Positions 8,275 through 17,891 are shown, numbered from the stretch's first letter. The stretch is DNA of 64,000 bases from Rhizobium sp. GN54 (GCF_021026345.1 NZ_JAJNCZ010000012.1:1-64000), one strand, 5' to 3'. The notes: a model not told the origin generated them from the sequence alone. Numbers and translations: made by a program.

Positions 8275-9234
8275 CTACCGCTTCGCCTTCTTGAACGTCG
8301 CGTAGATTTCGGGGAGGGCCGACAGAAGGTATTCGCCAAAATCCGGCGCAGCCTTCTTGTCGATCGTCAGTGTGATTGATCGCTTGTCCTGATGGTACTT
8401 GGCCGCCTTCACGCCGTCGTCAGCTTCCCAGACCTGCGCACGCGGCTTGTCCTTCTTCGCCTTTTTGGGAGCGACGGCGTCGAAGACACGCGAGAAGCGG
8501 TCGTCGGATGATAGCGCTTGAAAACCGTGATCAGCCAGCAGCGTGCGTGCCAAACCGATAGCATCCTCACTGATCAAACGAGCCGCGAGTTCGTACCAGC
8601 GGTCACGTCCCGTTTTCGGAGCCGCCCCAATCGATTGTATGACGTCCTTCGGCAGTTGTGTCGCAGCCTGAATGAGCCGCGAGAGATTACTCTTGTCGAC
8701 ACCGAGCGCCGCCATGATGACCGGGCGTTCAAAGCCGTTTGCCTCAAGCTCGGCCGCGTAAAGGGCTCGCTCGATGAACGAAAGATCGCGTCGTCCGGTA
8801 TTCTCCTGCCCCTGGGCTCGAACAAGCTCTTCATCGGTAAGAGGACGGACGGAAGCCTTGACCATCATCCCCGCGGCTTTGACAGCGCGTAGACGACGAC
8901 GCCCATAGGCCACCTGATAACGTCCTTCCGCCGTCGGATGCGGCCGCACCAAGATTGGTACCTGCTGCCCATTCTCGCGGATATTGCGCGCGAACTCCTC
9001 GAACTCAGTCTCGTCTTCGGGAAGCCTGTCGCGCACCGGCGGCGCATCGATTAGATCGGGATCAAGTTCACTCAGTGACTGTGACTTGAGCAGCTCGATC
9101 GAACGCGAGACCGCACCAATAGCTCCCCTGGGCGCATATTGCGGAGGTGCTGATCCTTGGTCTGGAGTTTCAGCTACCTCGGCAGCCGTTTGACTTGGAA
9201 TCTTGAGGTCGGAGAGTAGATGCTTTCTAGCCAT
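8275..9234 (-). CDS. repB: Plasmid partition protein RepB (ParB family)
   Basis: A 319-residue ParB-family centromere-binding protein. It begins MARKHLLSDL, then has the ParB N-terminal domain (about 60-150: FARNIRENGQQVPILVRPHP, GRRRLRAVKAAG, the basic loop and GQENTGRRDLS) and a helix-turn-helix (about 165-190: MAALGVDKSNLSRLIQAA). The C-terminal dimerisation part ends in a lysine-rich tail. With RepA it segregates plasmid copies and co-represses the operon. It lies 123 bp after repA; the gap contains a parS-like palindrome that RepB probably binds. Confidence 0.95.
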   Translation of the reverse strand: MARKHLLSDLKIPSQTAAEVAETPDQGSAPPQYAPRGAIGAVSRSIELLKSQSLSELDPDLIDAPPVRDRLPEDETEFEEFARNIRENGQQVPILVRPHPTAEGRYQVAYGRRRLRAVKAAGMMVKASVRPLTDEELVRAQGQENTGRRDLSFIERALYAAELEANGFERPVIMAALGVDKSNLSRLIQAATQLPKDVIQSIGAAPKTGRDRWYELAARLISEDAIGLARTLLADHGFQALSSDDRFSRVFDAVAPKKAKKDKPRAQVWEADDGVKAAKYHQDKRSITLTIDKKAAPDFGEYLLSALPEIYATFKKAKR

Positions 9235-9301
9235 CCGTGCCTCCTTTCTGAATCACGTAAAGCTCGACGTAGGCGGGCGGTTGAGGGCCAATTCCACCAA
9301 A

Positions 9302-9317
9302 GTTTCCGGCTGGCAAC
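9302..9317. other. parS: parS-like centromere site
   Basis: GTTTCCGGCTGGCAAC matches the repABC centromere pattern GTT-N4-GC-N4-AAC, with an extra symmetric inner CC/GG pair. It lies between repA and repB, as known for Ti-type replicons. One copy was found; other partial copies may have been missed. Confidence 0.65.
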
Positions 9318-9357
9318 TTTCGCGCTGATGCATAGTAGAACGAGTGATAGCCACCGG

Positions 9358-10554
9358 TCATTTGCGCCCCCATGCCGATTGAATAAGCTGCTCTATTTCA
9401 CGGTTCACGTTGTCGAGCGATTCCATCGCTCGGTCGTAGGTCGCCCTCGTGAACTGGTCGCGGCTGACCTCGTATAAGGTTTGTTTGGTGATACCGGCGT
9501 CCGATATGGCCGTGCTTTTTAGCATGGGGTGGTTGAGGACGTGCTCGCCAAACATGGTCCGCATGAACGACACCATCTGGTTCTGTGGCCCATCGCCCGG
9601 CTCGTAGCGAGTGACGAGGTATCGCATCCAATCGTAATTCATGCTGCCCCCAGCGTCGGCCACGACGCTCAAAAGCTCCGAAGTCATCAGCAGAAACTGA
9701 CACATCGACATCACGTCGAGCATCTGCGGGTGAACTGTCACCAAGACAGCAGTGGCAGCACAAAGTGCGGAAATCGTGAGGAAACCGAGTTGGGGAGGGC
9801 AGTCCACAACAACAACATCGTAGTCATCGGCAACCGACGCGATCGCTTCGTCCATCCTTGTGAAGAAGATGTTCTTACGATCGTTCGAGCCAAGGACCTT
9901 CGCCGTATCGTGTTCGAACTCCATGAGCTCGAGGTTTCCGGGAACCAGGTCGAGGTTCGTGAAGTACGTTTTCTTGATCACGTCCTTGAGCGGGCGACGC
10001 TCGTCGTCGTAGCGAACTGCACCATATAGGGTTTCATTGTCATTGACGTCGAATTCCGGCTGGAAGCCATGCAGTGCCGACATGCTGGCCTGCGGATCGA
10101 GGTCGATCGCGAGTACCCTGTAACCGTTGAGGGCAAGAAACTGCGCAAGGTGAGCTGCTGTCGTGGTCTTGCCAGAGCCGCCCTTGAAATTGACAGCCGT
10201 TATGACCTGCAGATGCTCGCGACCTGTGCGTCGCGGAGAATATCGGCGATCGCCTTTGCCATTTTCGTCGAGATACTCTCGAAGGGCCTGGATGGTCTCG
10301 ACGGAGTAGGAACGCCTGTTATTGGCGGCCACTTCCGGCTGCGGGCCTTTTCCTTCCAAGGAGAGATGGCGGAGATATCCATCGTTGACGCCAATAAGCT
10401 TGGCAGCCTCAATCGATGAGAAAGATCGCAGGGTCTTGCGTGCTTCCGGTGGATAAAGCTTGATGCGATGTTCGTGCAACGCACCTGAGAGATCTCGCGC
10501 GTGTGCCGCTATCAGTTTATGGATAGCCTTCTGTAGCTTGGCGGGATTCTCCAC
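9358..10554 (-). CDS. repA: Plasmid partition ATPase RepA (ParA family)
   Basis: A 398-residue ParA-type Walker ATPase. The N-terminal helix-turn-helix region (SSIEAAKLIGVNDGYLRHLS) binds the operator. The deviant Walker A motif KGGSGKTT has its lysine near residue 129, and Walker A' (VVVDCPPQLG) and DLDPQASM follow. It drives partition and, with RepB, represses its own operon. Start: the open frame reaches an upstream TTG at 10596, but GAGAGGAA just before a GTG at 10554 and the family's usual length of about 400 residues favour that GTG. Two tra boxes lie in the 354-bp gap to divergent traI, so TraR probably also raises rep expression, as on pTi. Confidence 0.95.
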   Translation of the reverse strand: MENPAKLQKAIHKLIAAHARDLSGALHEHRIKLYPPEARKTLRSFSSIEAAKLIGVNDGYLRHLSLEGKGPQPEVAANNRRSYSVETIQALREYLDENGKGDRRYSPRRTGREHLQVITAVNFKGGSGKTTTAAHLAQFLALNGYRVLAIDLDPQASMSALHGFQPEFDVNDNETLYGAVRYDDERRPLKDVIKKTYFTNLDLVPGNLELMEFEHDTAKVLGSNDRKNIFFTRMDEAIASVADDYDVVVVDCPPQLGFLTISALCAATAVLVTVHPQMLDVMSMCQFLLMTSELLSVVADAGGSMNYDWMRYLVTRYEPGDGPQNQMVSFMRTMFGEHVLNHPMLKSTAISDAGITKQTLYEVSRDQFTRATYDRAMESLDNVNREIEQLIQSAWGRK

Positions 10555-10753
10555 GACTTCCTCTCGTACACACGGTAATTTTCGTAAACACAGCAATTTG
10601 CCGTGTCCAAAGACACCTCATTTCGACGATCTTTGCAAGATCTTTAAGGTTAACGAGGGGTTAACGCATTTCCCGGAATCTACACTGCAATCGGATTCAG
10701 GAAGCCGAATCCGCCACTTAAAGCAAAAGTAGAACGCGGCGCTTTCAACAGCT

Positions 10754-10771
10754 ACCTGCAGATCTGCAGAA
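10754..10771. promoter_or_regulatory. tra box 1 (TraR-binding site)
   Basis: An 18-bp site centred on the perfect palindrome CTGCAGATCTGCAG. The twelve-base core TGCAGATCTGCA is identical to the canonical Ti-plasmid tra box; the flanking G/C pair is swapped to C/G. It lies between divergent repA and traI. Confidence 0.85.
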
Positions 10772-10831
10772 CGAGCCGAGAGATTTCCGACGCCGAATCC
10801 GGTTTCGCCGTTGCGACTCACCAGAATCACC

Positions 10832-10849
10832 GCCTGCAGATCTGCAGAT
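10832..10849. promoter_or_regulatory. tra box 2 (TraR-binding site)
   Basis: A second copy of CTGCAGATCTGCAG, centred 78 bp from the first and about 70 bp before the traI start. Spacing of two tra boxes in the repA-traI gap fits coordinated activation of the trb operon and repABC by TraR with its autoinducer. Confidence 0.87.
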
Positions 10850-10908
10850 GGCCAACCGTGGATTGAGATGATCTTCATCCCGCTGACGAAGTTCACGCGG
10901 AGATAAGG

Positions 10909-11544
10909 ATGCAGGTTCTCACCATCTCGCCCGACCGATATGTCGAGCATCAGACTCTTCTAAAGCAGATGTACAGGCTGCGCGCCGAGGTATTTGGCGG
11001 GCGGCTCGAATGGGACGTCACCATCGTGGACGGTGACGAGCGGGATCAATACGACGACCTCAATCCGACCTACATCCTCGCCATCTCCGGCGGCAATGTG
11101 GTCGGATGCGCGCGCCTCCTTCCGGCGGTGGGCCCGACTATGCTCGAACTGACATTTCCGCAGCTCTTGAGGGATGGTTCGCTCAATGCGACCAGTACGA
11201 TGATCGAGAGTTCGCGCTTCTGCGTTGATACGACTTTGCCCGCAGGCAGGGGAGGGGGGCAACTCCACCTGGCAACACTCACCATGTTTGCTGGGATCAT
11301 CGAATGGTCCATGGCGAATGGTTACGACAGGATCGTTACCGCCACTGATCTTCGCTTCGAGCGCATCCTGAACCGGGCAGGCTGGCCGATCGCGCGGTTG
11401 GGTGAACCGGTGGCAATTGGCAATACTGTCGCCATTGCCGGCACACTTCCAGCGGATCAGGAGAGCTTCGAACAGGTTCGCCCATCGAACTATCGGTCCG
11501 CTCTCTCTCGTACTGATGATCATTCGGAGAGGAGCGCAGCGTGA
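10909..11544 (+). CDS. traI: Acyl-homoserine-lactone synthase TraI
   Basis: A 211-residue LuxI-family synthase that makes an N-acyl-homoserine lactone (on Ti plasmids 3-oxo-C8-HSL) from SAM and acyl-ACP. The invariant residues are present: R25, F29, W35, D46, D49, R69, E100 and R103. GGAG lies six bases before the ATG. It is the first gene of the traI-trb operon, and its last codon overlaps trbB (GTGA). The two tra boxes upstream make a positive feedback loop with TraR likely. The acyl chain cannot be deduced from sequence. Confidence 0.96.
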   Translation: MQVLTISPDRYVEHQTLLKQMYRLRAEVFGGRLEWDVTIVDGDERDQYDDLNPTYILAISGGNVVGCARLLPAVGPTMLELTFPQLLRDGSLNATSTMIESSRFCVDTTLPAGRGGGQLHLATLTMFAGIIEWSMANGYDRIVTATDLRFERILNRAGWPIARLGEPVAIGNTVAIAGTLPADQESFEQVRPSNYRSALSRTDDHSERSAA

Positions 11545-12512
11545 CCCAGCTTCGCTCCCATACAAGACTTGTCCGCAAACTCCAGGACGCACTTGGCGAC
11601 CAGCTCTGCGTTGCGCTTGACGATGCAACAGTCGTCGAGATCATGCTCAACCCTGACGGCCGACTGTTCATTGAACGCCTCGGTCACGGTGTAGCCGAAG
11701 CCGGGGTCATGACGCCAGCGGCTGCGGAAGTCGTGATCGGCAGTGTCGCCCACGCACTGCAGTCGGAGGCAGATGACGAGCGCCCGATCATCTCCGGCGA
11801 ACTGCCGATCGGTGGTCATCGCTTCGAGGGTCTGCTTCCGCCAATCGTATCCGGACCCGCCTTCACGATCCGACGCCGCGCCTCCCGTCTCATTCCGCTC
11901 AATGATTACGTGTCCTCGAAGGTGATGACGGAGGCGCAAGCGTCTGCCATCCGTAGCGCGATCGATGCCCGCATGAACATCGTCATTTCCGGGGGCACTG
12001 GCTCCGGAAAAACCACGCTCGCTAACGCGATCATCGCTGAGATCGTCTTGAGTGCACCCGACGATCGCATGGTCATCCTCGAGGATACCGCCGAGATCCA
12101 GTGCGCGGCCGAAAACGCTGTCTGCCTGCATACCAGCGATACGATCGACATGGCGCGGTTGCTAAAAAGCACCATGCGGCTGCGTCCAGACCGCATCATC
12201 GTCGGCGAGGTCCGCGACGGAGCAGCGCTCACGCTCCTGAAAGCCTGGAACACCGGTCATCCCGGCGGCGTCACAACCATTCATTCCAACACCGCGATGT
12301 CGGCGCTTCGTCGGCTTGAGCAACTGACCGCAGAGGCCAGCCAGCAGCCAATGCAGGAAGTCATCGGCGAAGCGGTCGACCTCGTCGTCTCCATCGAGCG
12401 GACGGGAAAGGGGAGGCGGGTCCGCGAGGTGATCCACATCGAGGGATACCGCAACAACCACTACCAGACCGAACACTATGCCCAGATCGACGAGGACAGC
12501 CATGTCGCGTAA
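11541..12512 (+). CDS. trbB: Conjugal transfer ATPase TrbB (VirB11 family)
   Basis: A 323-residue secretion ATPase of the VirB11 family, a hexameric cytoplasmic motor of the mating-pair channel. Walker A (GGTGSGKTT) is at residues 151-159, an Asp box follows ([10 protein letters not shown]), Walker B-like DRIIVGEVR is near 217-225, and the His box (TTIHSN) is near 245. The GTG start overlaps the traI stop codon, so translation is coupled. Confidence 0.95.
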   Translation: MTQLRSHTRLVRKLQDALGDQLCVALDDATVVEIMLNPDGRLFIERLGHGVAEAGVMTPAAAEVVIGSVAHALQSEADDERPIISGELPIGGHRFEGLLPPIVSGPAFTIRRRASRLIPLNDYVSSKVMTEAQASAIRSAIDARMNIVISGGTGSGKTTLANAIIAEIVLSAPDDRMVILEDTAEIQCAAENAVCLHTSDTIDMARLLKSTMRLRPDRIIVGEVRDGAALTLLKAWNTGHPGGVTTIHSNTAMSALRRLEQLTAEASQQPMQEVIGEAVDLVVSIERTGKGRRVREVIHIEGYRNNHYQTEHYAQIDEDSHVA

Positions 12513-12909
12513 GACCTATCCCATTCTCGCAGCGCTTATGTTTGCTGCCGTTTTCTTCAGCATTTCGGAGCCCGCATTCGCGGGCTCAGGCGGAGGCGGG
12601 CTTCCGTGGGAATCGCCACTGCAGCAGATCCAGCAGTCGATCACTGGACCTGTCGCCGGGTTCATCGCGCTTGCCGCGGTCGCGATCGCCGGCGCCATGC
12701 TGATCTTCGGCGGTGAACTCAACGATTTTGCCCGGCGCCTTTGCTATGTCGCCCTGGTCGGCGGCGTTCTGCTCGGTGCCACCCAGATCGTCGCCTTGTT
12801 CGGCGCAACCGGCGCCTCGATTGGCGAGCATGGCGAGGCGATTGTTGCTCCGGTCGTCTCTGTCCCGGTGACGATGCTATCCGTGGCAGGGGAGGAGGAT
12901 CGTGGCTGA
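12502..12909 (+). CDS. trbC: TrbC, pilin-like conjugal transfer protein
   Basis: A 135-residue protein with a Sec signal sequence (cleavage expected after SEPAFA, residue 27), a glycine-rich segment and two further hydrophobic helices, as in TrbC/VirB2 pilins. The ATG at 12502 follows GAGG and overlaps the end of trbB by 11 bases. It is likely the precursor of the conjugative pilus subunit. Confidence 0.92.
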   Translation: MSRKTYPILAALMFAAVFFSISEPAFAGSGGGGLPWESPLQQIQQSITGPVAGFIALAAVAIAGAMLIFGGELNDFARRLCYVALVGGVLLGATQIVALFGATGASIGEHGEAIVAPVVSVPVTMLSVAGEEDRG

Positions 12910-13201
12910 AGCCGGCTCCAACCTTATCCGGTCGCGGGTGCATCGGGCGCTGTCGCGCCCCAACCTATTGATGGGCGCCGATCGCGAGCTTGTCCTGCTG
13001 ACGGCGCTTGCCGCCGTCATCCTGATCTTCGTGGTTCTGACCTGGTATGCGGCCCTGTTCGGCGCCGCGATCTGGCTGGTCACGGTCGCAGCCCTTCGAA
13101 CGATGGCCAAGGCCGATCCGCTGATGCGAAGGATCTATATCCGGCATATCTCCTACAAGGCCTTCTACCGCGCGACATCCTCGCCGTGGCGTAAGTATTG
13201 A
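12902..13201 (+). CDS. trbD: TrbD, VirB3-like transfer protein
   Basis: A 99-residue inner-membrane protein with two adjacent hydrophobic helices (about 30-50 and 52-66) and basic flanks, matching TrbD/VirB3. It starts at a GTG that overlaps the trbC stop, and its own end overlaps the trbE leader. TrbD is thought to work with TrbE in assembling the pilus. Confidence 0.92.
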   Translation: MAEAGSNLIRSRVHRALSRPNLLMGADRELVLLTALAAVILIFVVLTWYAALFGAAIWLVTVAALRTMAKADPLMRRIYIRHISYKAFYRATSSPWRKY

Positions 13202-13212
13202 GGGACTACGAC

Positions 13213-15681
13213 ATGGTTGCCCTCAAATCTTTCCGCCATTCCGGACCGTCCTTTGCCGATCTCGTTCCCTATGCCGGCCTGGTCGACAACGGCGTTCTTC
13301 TCCTGAAGGACGGCTCGCTGATGGCCGGCTGGTATTTTGCCGGACCTGACAGCGAAAGTTCGACCGACGCCGAGCGCAACGAGGTGTCGCGACAAATCAA
13401 TGCCATCCTGTCGCGGCTCGGGTCTGGCTGGATAATCCAGGTCGAGGCTGTGAGGGTGCCGACGGGGGATTATCCAACAGAGGAAGTCAGTCATTTCCCC
13501 GATCCGGTCACCCGCGCCATCGATGCGGAACGGCGAGCGCATTTCCAGAAGGAGAGGGGACACTACGAAAGCCGTCATGCCTTGATCCTGACCTGGCGTC
13601 CACCAGAGCCGAGGCGGACTGGACTGACGCGTTATGTCTATTCCGACGTTGGCAGCCGATCCGCGACCTACGCCGACAAGGCGCTTGAGAGCTTCCTGAC
13701 GTCGATCCGCGAAGTCGAACAATATCTCGCCAATGTCGTGTCGATCCGCCGGATGATGACACGCGAAACCTCAGAGCGTGGCGGTCATCGTGTCGCTCGC
13801 TACGACGAGCTCTTCCAGTTCATCCGCTTCTGCATCACCGGGGAAAACCATCCGGTGCGTCTGCCTGACATTCCCATGTATCTCGACTGGCTGGTGACTG
13901 CCGAGTTGGAGCACGGTCTCACGCCGCTCGTGGAGAACCGGTTTCTCGGCGTGGTGGCAATCGACGGTCTGCCTGCGGAAAGCTGGCCGGGAATCCTCAA
14001 CAGTCTTGACCTGATGCCGCTCACCTATCGCTGGTCGTCCCGGTTCGTCTTCCTCGATGCCGAGGAAGCCCGCGCCAAGTTGGAGCGCACCCGCAAGAAA
14101 TGGCAGCAGAAGGTGCGGCCATTCTTCGACCAATTGTTTCAGACGCAGTCGCGCTCACTCGACCGAGACGCGATGCTGATGGTGGCAGAGACCGAGGACG
14201 CGATCGCCGAGGCCTCGTCGCAGCTTGTGGCATACGGCTATTACACACCGGTCATCGTACTTTTTGATGAGGATCAGCAAAGCCTGCAGGAGAAGTGTGA
14301 GGCGGTTCGACGTCTGATCCAGGCTGAAGGTTTTGGCGCACGGATCGAGACACTAAATGCCACGGATGCCTTCCTCGGCAGCCTGCCCGGCGTCTCCTAT
14401 GCCAATATCCGCGAGCCGCTGGTCAACACCCGCAATCTCGCCGACCTCATCCCGCTCAATTCGGTCTGGTCGGGAAGTCCCACCGCGCCTTGCCCGTTCT
14501 ATCCGCCGGGATCGCCTCCGCTGATGCAGGTCGCAAGCGGATCGACACCCTTCAGGCTGAACCTGCATGTCGACGACGTTGGCCATACGCTGGTCTTCGG
14601 CCCGACCGGCTCCGGAAAATCAACCCTGCTCTCACTGATCGCAGCCCAGTTCCGACGCTACGCCGGTGCGCAGATCTTCGCCTTCGACAAGGGGGGCTCG
14701 ATGCTGCCGCTGACACTCGGGCTGGACGGCGACCATTACCAGATCAGCGGCGATATCGGCCAATCGGCGAACGGCGAGACAAAAGCGCTCTCCTTCTGCC
14801 CGCTTGCAGAACTCTCGACCGATGCCGACCGGGCCTTCGCCTCCGAGTGGATCGAGATGCTGGTCGCGCTGCAGGGTGTGACGATCACGCCGGACTACCG
14901 CAACGCTATCTCCCGACAGATCGGGCTAATGACGACGTCGCGCGGTCGTTCCCTCTCCGACTTTGTCTCAGGCGTACAGATGCGTGAGATCAAGGACGCC
15001 CTGCATCACTACACCGTCGATGGCCCGATGGGGCAGCTTCTTGATGCCGAGGAGGACGGCCTGGCGCTCGGCGCCTTCCAGTGCTTCGAGATCGAGGAAC
15101 TGATGAACATGGGCGAGCGCAATCTCGTGCCTGTCCTGACCTATCTCTTCCGACGCATCGAAAAGCGCCTGACCGGGTCGCCCAGCCTGATCATTCTCGA
15201 TGAAGCCTGGCTGATGCTCGGCCATCCGGTGTTTCGGGACAAGATCAGGGAATGGCTGAAGGTGCTGCGCAAGGCCAATTGCGCCGTGGTGCTTGCCACT
15301 CAGTCGATCTCGGATGCGGAACGCTCCGGCATCATCGACGTGTTGAAGGAATCCTGCCCGACCAAGATCTGCCTGCCGAATGGCGCTGCTCGGGAGCCGG
15401 GAACACGCGAGTTCTACGAGCGCATCGGATTTAACGAACGGCAGATCGAGATCGTCGCGACCGCCATCCCGAAGCGAGACTATTACGTCGTCTCGCCCGA
15501 GGGGCGCCGTCTGTTCGATATGGCACTGGGCCCCGTAGCGCTCTCCTTTGTCGGAGCGTCCGGAAAGGAAGACCTCAAGCGCATCCGCACCCTGCATCTT
15601 GAACATGGGGCCTCGTGGCCTCTCCACTGGCTCCAGCAAAGGGGGATCGCCCATGCCGACACGCTCTTCCCAACCGAATAG
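13213..15681 (+). CDS. trbE: Conjugal transfer ATPase TrbE (VirB4 family)
   Basis: An 822-residue VirB4-type ATPase, the largest channel component. It begins MVALKSFRHSGPSFADLVPYA, typical for rhizobial TrbE. Walker A (FGPTGSGKST) lies at about 462-471 and Walker B (LIILDEAW) at about 658-666, followed by the conserved LATQS segment. The TTG at 13198 also opens this frame, but the ATG at 13213 with GAGGG upstream gives the family's usual start. It energises pilus biogenesis and substrate passage at the inner membrane. Confidence 0.96.
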   Translation: MVALKSFRHSGPSFADLVPYAGLVDNGVLLLKDGSLMAGWYFAGPDSESSTDAERNEVSRQINAILSRLGSGWIIQVEAVRVPTGDYPTEEVSHFPDPVTRAIDAERRAHFQKERGHYESRHALILTWRPPEPRRTGLTRYVYSDVGSRSATYADKALESFLTSIREVEQYLANVVSIRRMMTRETSERGGHRVARYDELFQFIRFCITGENHPVRLPDIPMYLDWLVTAELEHGLTPLVENRFLGVVAIDGLPAESWPGILNSLDLMPLTYRWSSRFVFLDAEEARAKLERTRKKWQQKVRPFFDQLFQTQSRSLDRDAMLMVAETEDAIAEASSQLVAYGYYTPVIVLFDEDQQSLQEKCEAVRRLIQAEGFGARIETLNATDAFLGSLPGVSYANIREPLVNTRNLADLIPLNSVWSGSPTAPCPFYPPGSPPLMQVASGSTPFRLNLHVDDVGHTLVFGPTGSGKSTLLSLIAAQFRRYAGAQIFAFDKGGSMLPLTLGLDGDHYQISGDIGQSANGETKALSFCPLAELSTDADRAFASEWIEMLVALQGVTITPDYRNAISRQIGLMTTSRGRSLSDFVSGVQMREIKDALHHYTVDGPMGQLLDAEEDGLALGAFQCFEIEELMNMGERNLVPVLTYLFRRIEKRLTGSPSLIILDEAWLMLGHPVFRDKIREWLKVLRKANCAVVLATQSISDAERSGIIDVLKESCPTKICLPNGAAREPGTREFYERIGFNERQIEIVATAIPKRDYYVVSPEGRRLFDMALGPVALSFVGASGKEDLKRIRTLHLEHGASWPLHWLQQRGIAHADTLFPTE

Positions 15682-16462
15682 GATATGGCACGCCGCGCTC
15701 GGTGTGGCCCTCACGCTCTCGTCCGCTTTCCCGCTTCCAGCTGAGGCCGGCGGCGTGACGGGACAGGCAACCGAATGGACACAGCTCGCCAACAATACCG
15801 AACTGATCTCGCTCGTCGGCAAGTCCGCTGAGCAGGTGAACAACCAGATCACCCAGATCTCGCAGCTCGCCGAGCAGATTCAAAATCAGCTCAACATCTA
15901 TAAGAACATGCTGCAGAACACCGCGCAGCTTCCAAACCACATCTGGGGTCAGGTCGAAAGCGATCTGAAGAACCTCCAGACCGTCGTCAATCAGGGACAG
16001 GGCGTCGCCTTCTCCATGGGCAATGTCGACGATGTCCTGAAGCAGCGTTTCCAGAGCTTCGCCGACATGAAGAGCAACCTGCCGGACGGCGCGAGCTTTT
16101 CCCCGACCTATCAGAGCTGGTCCGACACCAATCGCGACACCATCGCCGGGACGCTCAAGGCCGCCAACCTGACGGCCGAGCAGTTTTCGAGTGAGGAGAG
16201 CACGATGTCGCAGCTCAGATCGATGTCGGAAACGGCCGACGGTCAGATGAAGGCTCTGCAGGTCGGCCACGAGATCGCAGCGCAGCAGGTCGCCCAGATG
16301 CAGAAACTGCGCGGTCTCGTCTCCCAGCAGATGACAATGATGGGGACCTGGTACCAGTCCGAACAGGCGCAAAAGGATCTGGCGCAAGCACGGCGTGAAC
16401 AGTTCTTCAGCGGAACCGAGCGTGACATCAGGGGCGGCCAGACCATGGAGCCGCGCTGGTGA
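15653..16462 (+). CDS. trbJ: TrbJ, periplasmic transfer protein (VirB5-like)
   Basis: A 269-residue secreted protein. Residues 1-33 are a signal peptide (hydrophobic LGVALTLSSAFPL, cleavage near AEA-GG). The rest is long amphipathic helices rich in Gln (EQVNNQITQISQLAEQIQNQ), as in TrbJ/VirB5 pilus-tip proteins. GGGGGA precedes the ATG, which overlaps the end of trbE by 29 bp. Its last about 22 residues (FFSGTERDIRGG...EPRW) closely resemble the end of the following protein TrbK. Confidence 0.93.
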   Translation: MPTRSSQPNRIWHAALGVALTLSSAFPLPAEAGGVTGQATEWTQLANNTELISLVGKSAEQVNNQITQISQLAEQIQNQLNIYKNMLQNTAQLPNHIWGQVESDLKNLQTVVNQGQGVAFSMGNVDDVLKQRFQSFADMKSNLPDGASFSPTYQSWSDTNRDTIAGTLKAANLTAEQFSSEESTMSQLRSMSETADGQMKALQVGHEIAAQQVAQMQKLRGLVSQQMTMMGTWYQSEQAQKDLAQARREQFFSGTERDIRGGQTMEPRW

Positions 16463-16692
16463 GCCCGCGTCTGTTCCTCTTTATCGCCCTCGTCGCGATC
16501 GGTTCCGCGGCCGGTGCGAGCGCCATCACCTGGAGCATCGTCCAGCCGCAAGCCACGCCAGTCTCAGGGTCGGGCACGGCCGCAACGAGTTCTTCCTCCG
16601 ATGAAGAACAGCGCCGACATCGCGAAGAGTTCTTTGGCGGGAATCCCGACCGCGACATCCGCGGCGGCCAGGAGATGAAGCCCCGATGGTAG
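16459..16692 (+). CDS. trbK: TrbK, small membrane-anchored protein
   Basis: A 77-residue protein with one N-terminal hydrophobic anchor (residues 5-27) and a polar tail. Position between trbJ and trbL and size match TrbK, linked to entry exclusion in RP4-type systems. No lipobox cysteine is present, unlike some TrbK proteins. The C-terminal tail (EEFFGGNPDRDIRGG...KPRW) mirrors the tail of TrbJ. It starts at a GTG overlapping the trbJ stop. Confidence 0.85.
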   Translation: MSPRLFLFIALVAIGSAAGASAITWSIVQPQATPVSGSGTAATSSSSDEEQRRHREEFFGGNPDRDIRGGQEMKPRW

Positions 16693-17876
16693 CCGTTCCC
16701 TCTTCCCGCGCGCTCGAACGGGTGTTTATCGCGATGGCGGTTGTCCTCTTGGCGACGACGCCGGCACTGGCACAACAGGGCCAGGTCTTGACCACACTCG
16801 AAAATTCCGTCGTCACCGCTGCCAAGGGCTGGGAGACGACGGTGATGAATGCGGCTCGCTCATTGTTCTGGATCCTCGCTGGTATTGAGGTCGGCATCGC
16901 TGCCGTATGGCTGGCAATCAACGCCGCCTCGCTCGACAGTTGGTTCGCTGAACTCGTCAAACGCATCATGTTCATCGGTCTGTTCGCCTTCATCCTCGAC
17001 AGAGGACCGGAGTTCGCCAAGGCCGTGGTCGACAGTCTCTACCAGATCGGTGCCGGTGGCGGCTCGGCATCTCCCGCCAACATCTTTGATGCCGGCATTC
17101 GTGTCGCGACGAAGATGTCGGAACAGGCGAAGTTCGGTCTCTGGGAGGATAACGCGCTGGCGATCGCCGCCGTTTTCGCCATGGTCGTTGTCGTCGTGTC
17201 GTTCAGCCTCGTCGCTGCGATCTTCGTGGCCGTCATGGTCGAGATGTATGTCGGCCTGCTCGCTGGAATGATCATGCTCGGGCTCGGTGGTTCTTCCCAT
17301 ACAAAGGATTTCGCGGTCAAGTATCTGGTCTACGCCTTCTCCGTCGGCATGAAGCTGATGGCGCTGGTGATGATCGCCAAGATCGGCTCGGACATCCTTC
17401 TCGGTCTGGCGGAGGCGCCAACCGCGACCTCGGAACAGTTCATCACGACGCTCGCGATTGCCGGCATCTCGGTCGTTGTCTTCGTCATCGCCATGTATGT
17501 GCCGCCTATCCTGCAGGGCGTGGTCCAGGGCGCGTCGGTCGGCGGCGGCATGGAAGCCATTCGCCATGGCGGGCAGGCCGCATCCGCTGCACTCGGCGCT
17601 GGCTTCCTGACGATCGGTGCGGCCAACAGAGGCTTCGGGGCCGCTGGTGCCGCAAGGGCAGGGGGCGCGTCTCTGGCCAGTGCGGCGCTGCGCGGCATGC
17701 AGGCCGGGATTGGCGGAGCGGCCGGCGCAGTCGGCTCGGCAGCAAAGGAAAAGGCGATTGGTTCGCCCGGCGCCTATGCCGGATCGATGCTCGGCCTTGC
17801 CAACGCCAAACTCGATCAACCATCCGGCCGGCCAGGCACAACGCCTCCACCACCACCGATCAACGAAAGCAAGTGA
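16686..17876 (+). CDS. trbL: TrbL, polytopic channel protein (VirB6-like)
   Basis: A 396-residue inner-membrane protein. A signal sequence or first helix (residues 10-27) is followed by about five transmembrane helices between 55 and 265, then a Gly/Ala-rich soluble tail (GAANRGFGAAGAARAGG and similar), as in TrbL/VirB6. It forms part of the DNA-translocating channel. It overlaps trbK by seven bases. Confidence 0.94.
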   Translation: MVAVPSSRALERVFIAMAVVLLATTPALAQQGQVLTTLENSVVTAAKGWETTVMNAARSLFWILAGIEVGIAAVWLAINAASLDSWFAELVKRIMFIGLFAFILDRGPEFAKAVVDSLYQIGAGGGSASPANIFDAGIRVATKMSEQAKFGLWEDNALAIAAVFAMVVVVVSFSLVAAIFVAVMVEMYVGLLAGMIMLGLGGSSHTKDFAVKYLVYAFSVGMKLMALVMIAKIGSDILLGLAEAPTATSEQFITTLAIAGISVVVFVIAMYVPPILQGVVQGASVGGGMEAIRHGGQAASAALGAGFLTIGAANRGFGAAGAARAGGASLASAALRGMQAGIGGAAGAVGSAAKEKAIGSPGAYAGSMLGLANAKLDQPSGRPGTTPPPPPINESK

Positions 17877-17891
17877 CGGGACGCTGAAAGA

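Noticed and set aside
9235..9357. A repD-like gene between repA and repB
   Set aside because: The 123-bp gap is too short and has no open frame with a ribosome site.
16860..17819. 319-codon minus-strand frame inside trbL
   Set aside because: Antisense to a clear TrbL protein; composition is that of a reversed hydrophobic gene.
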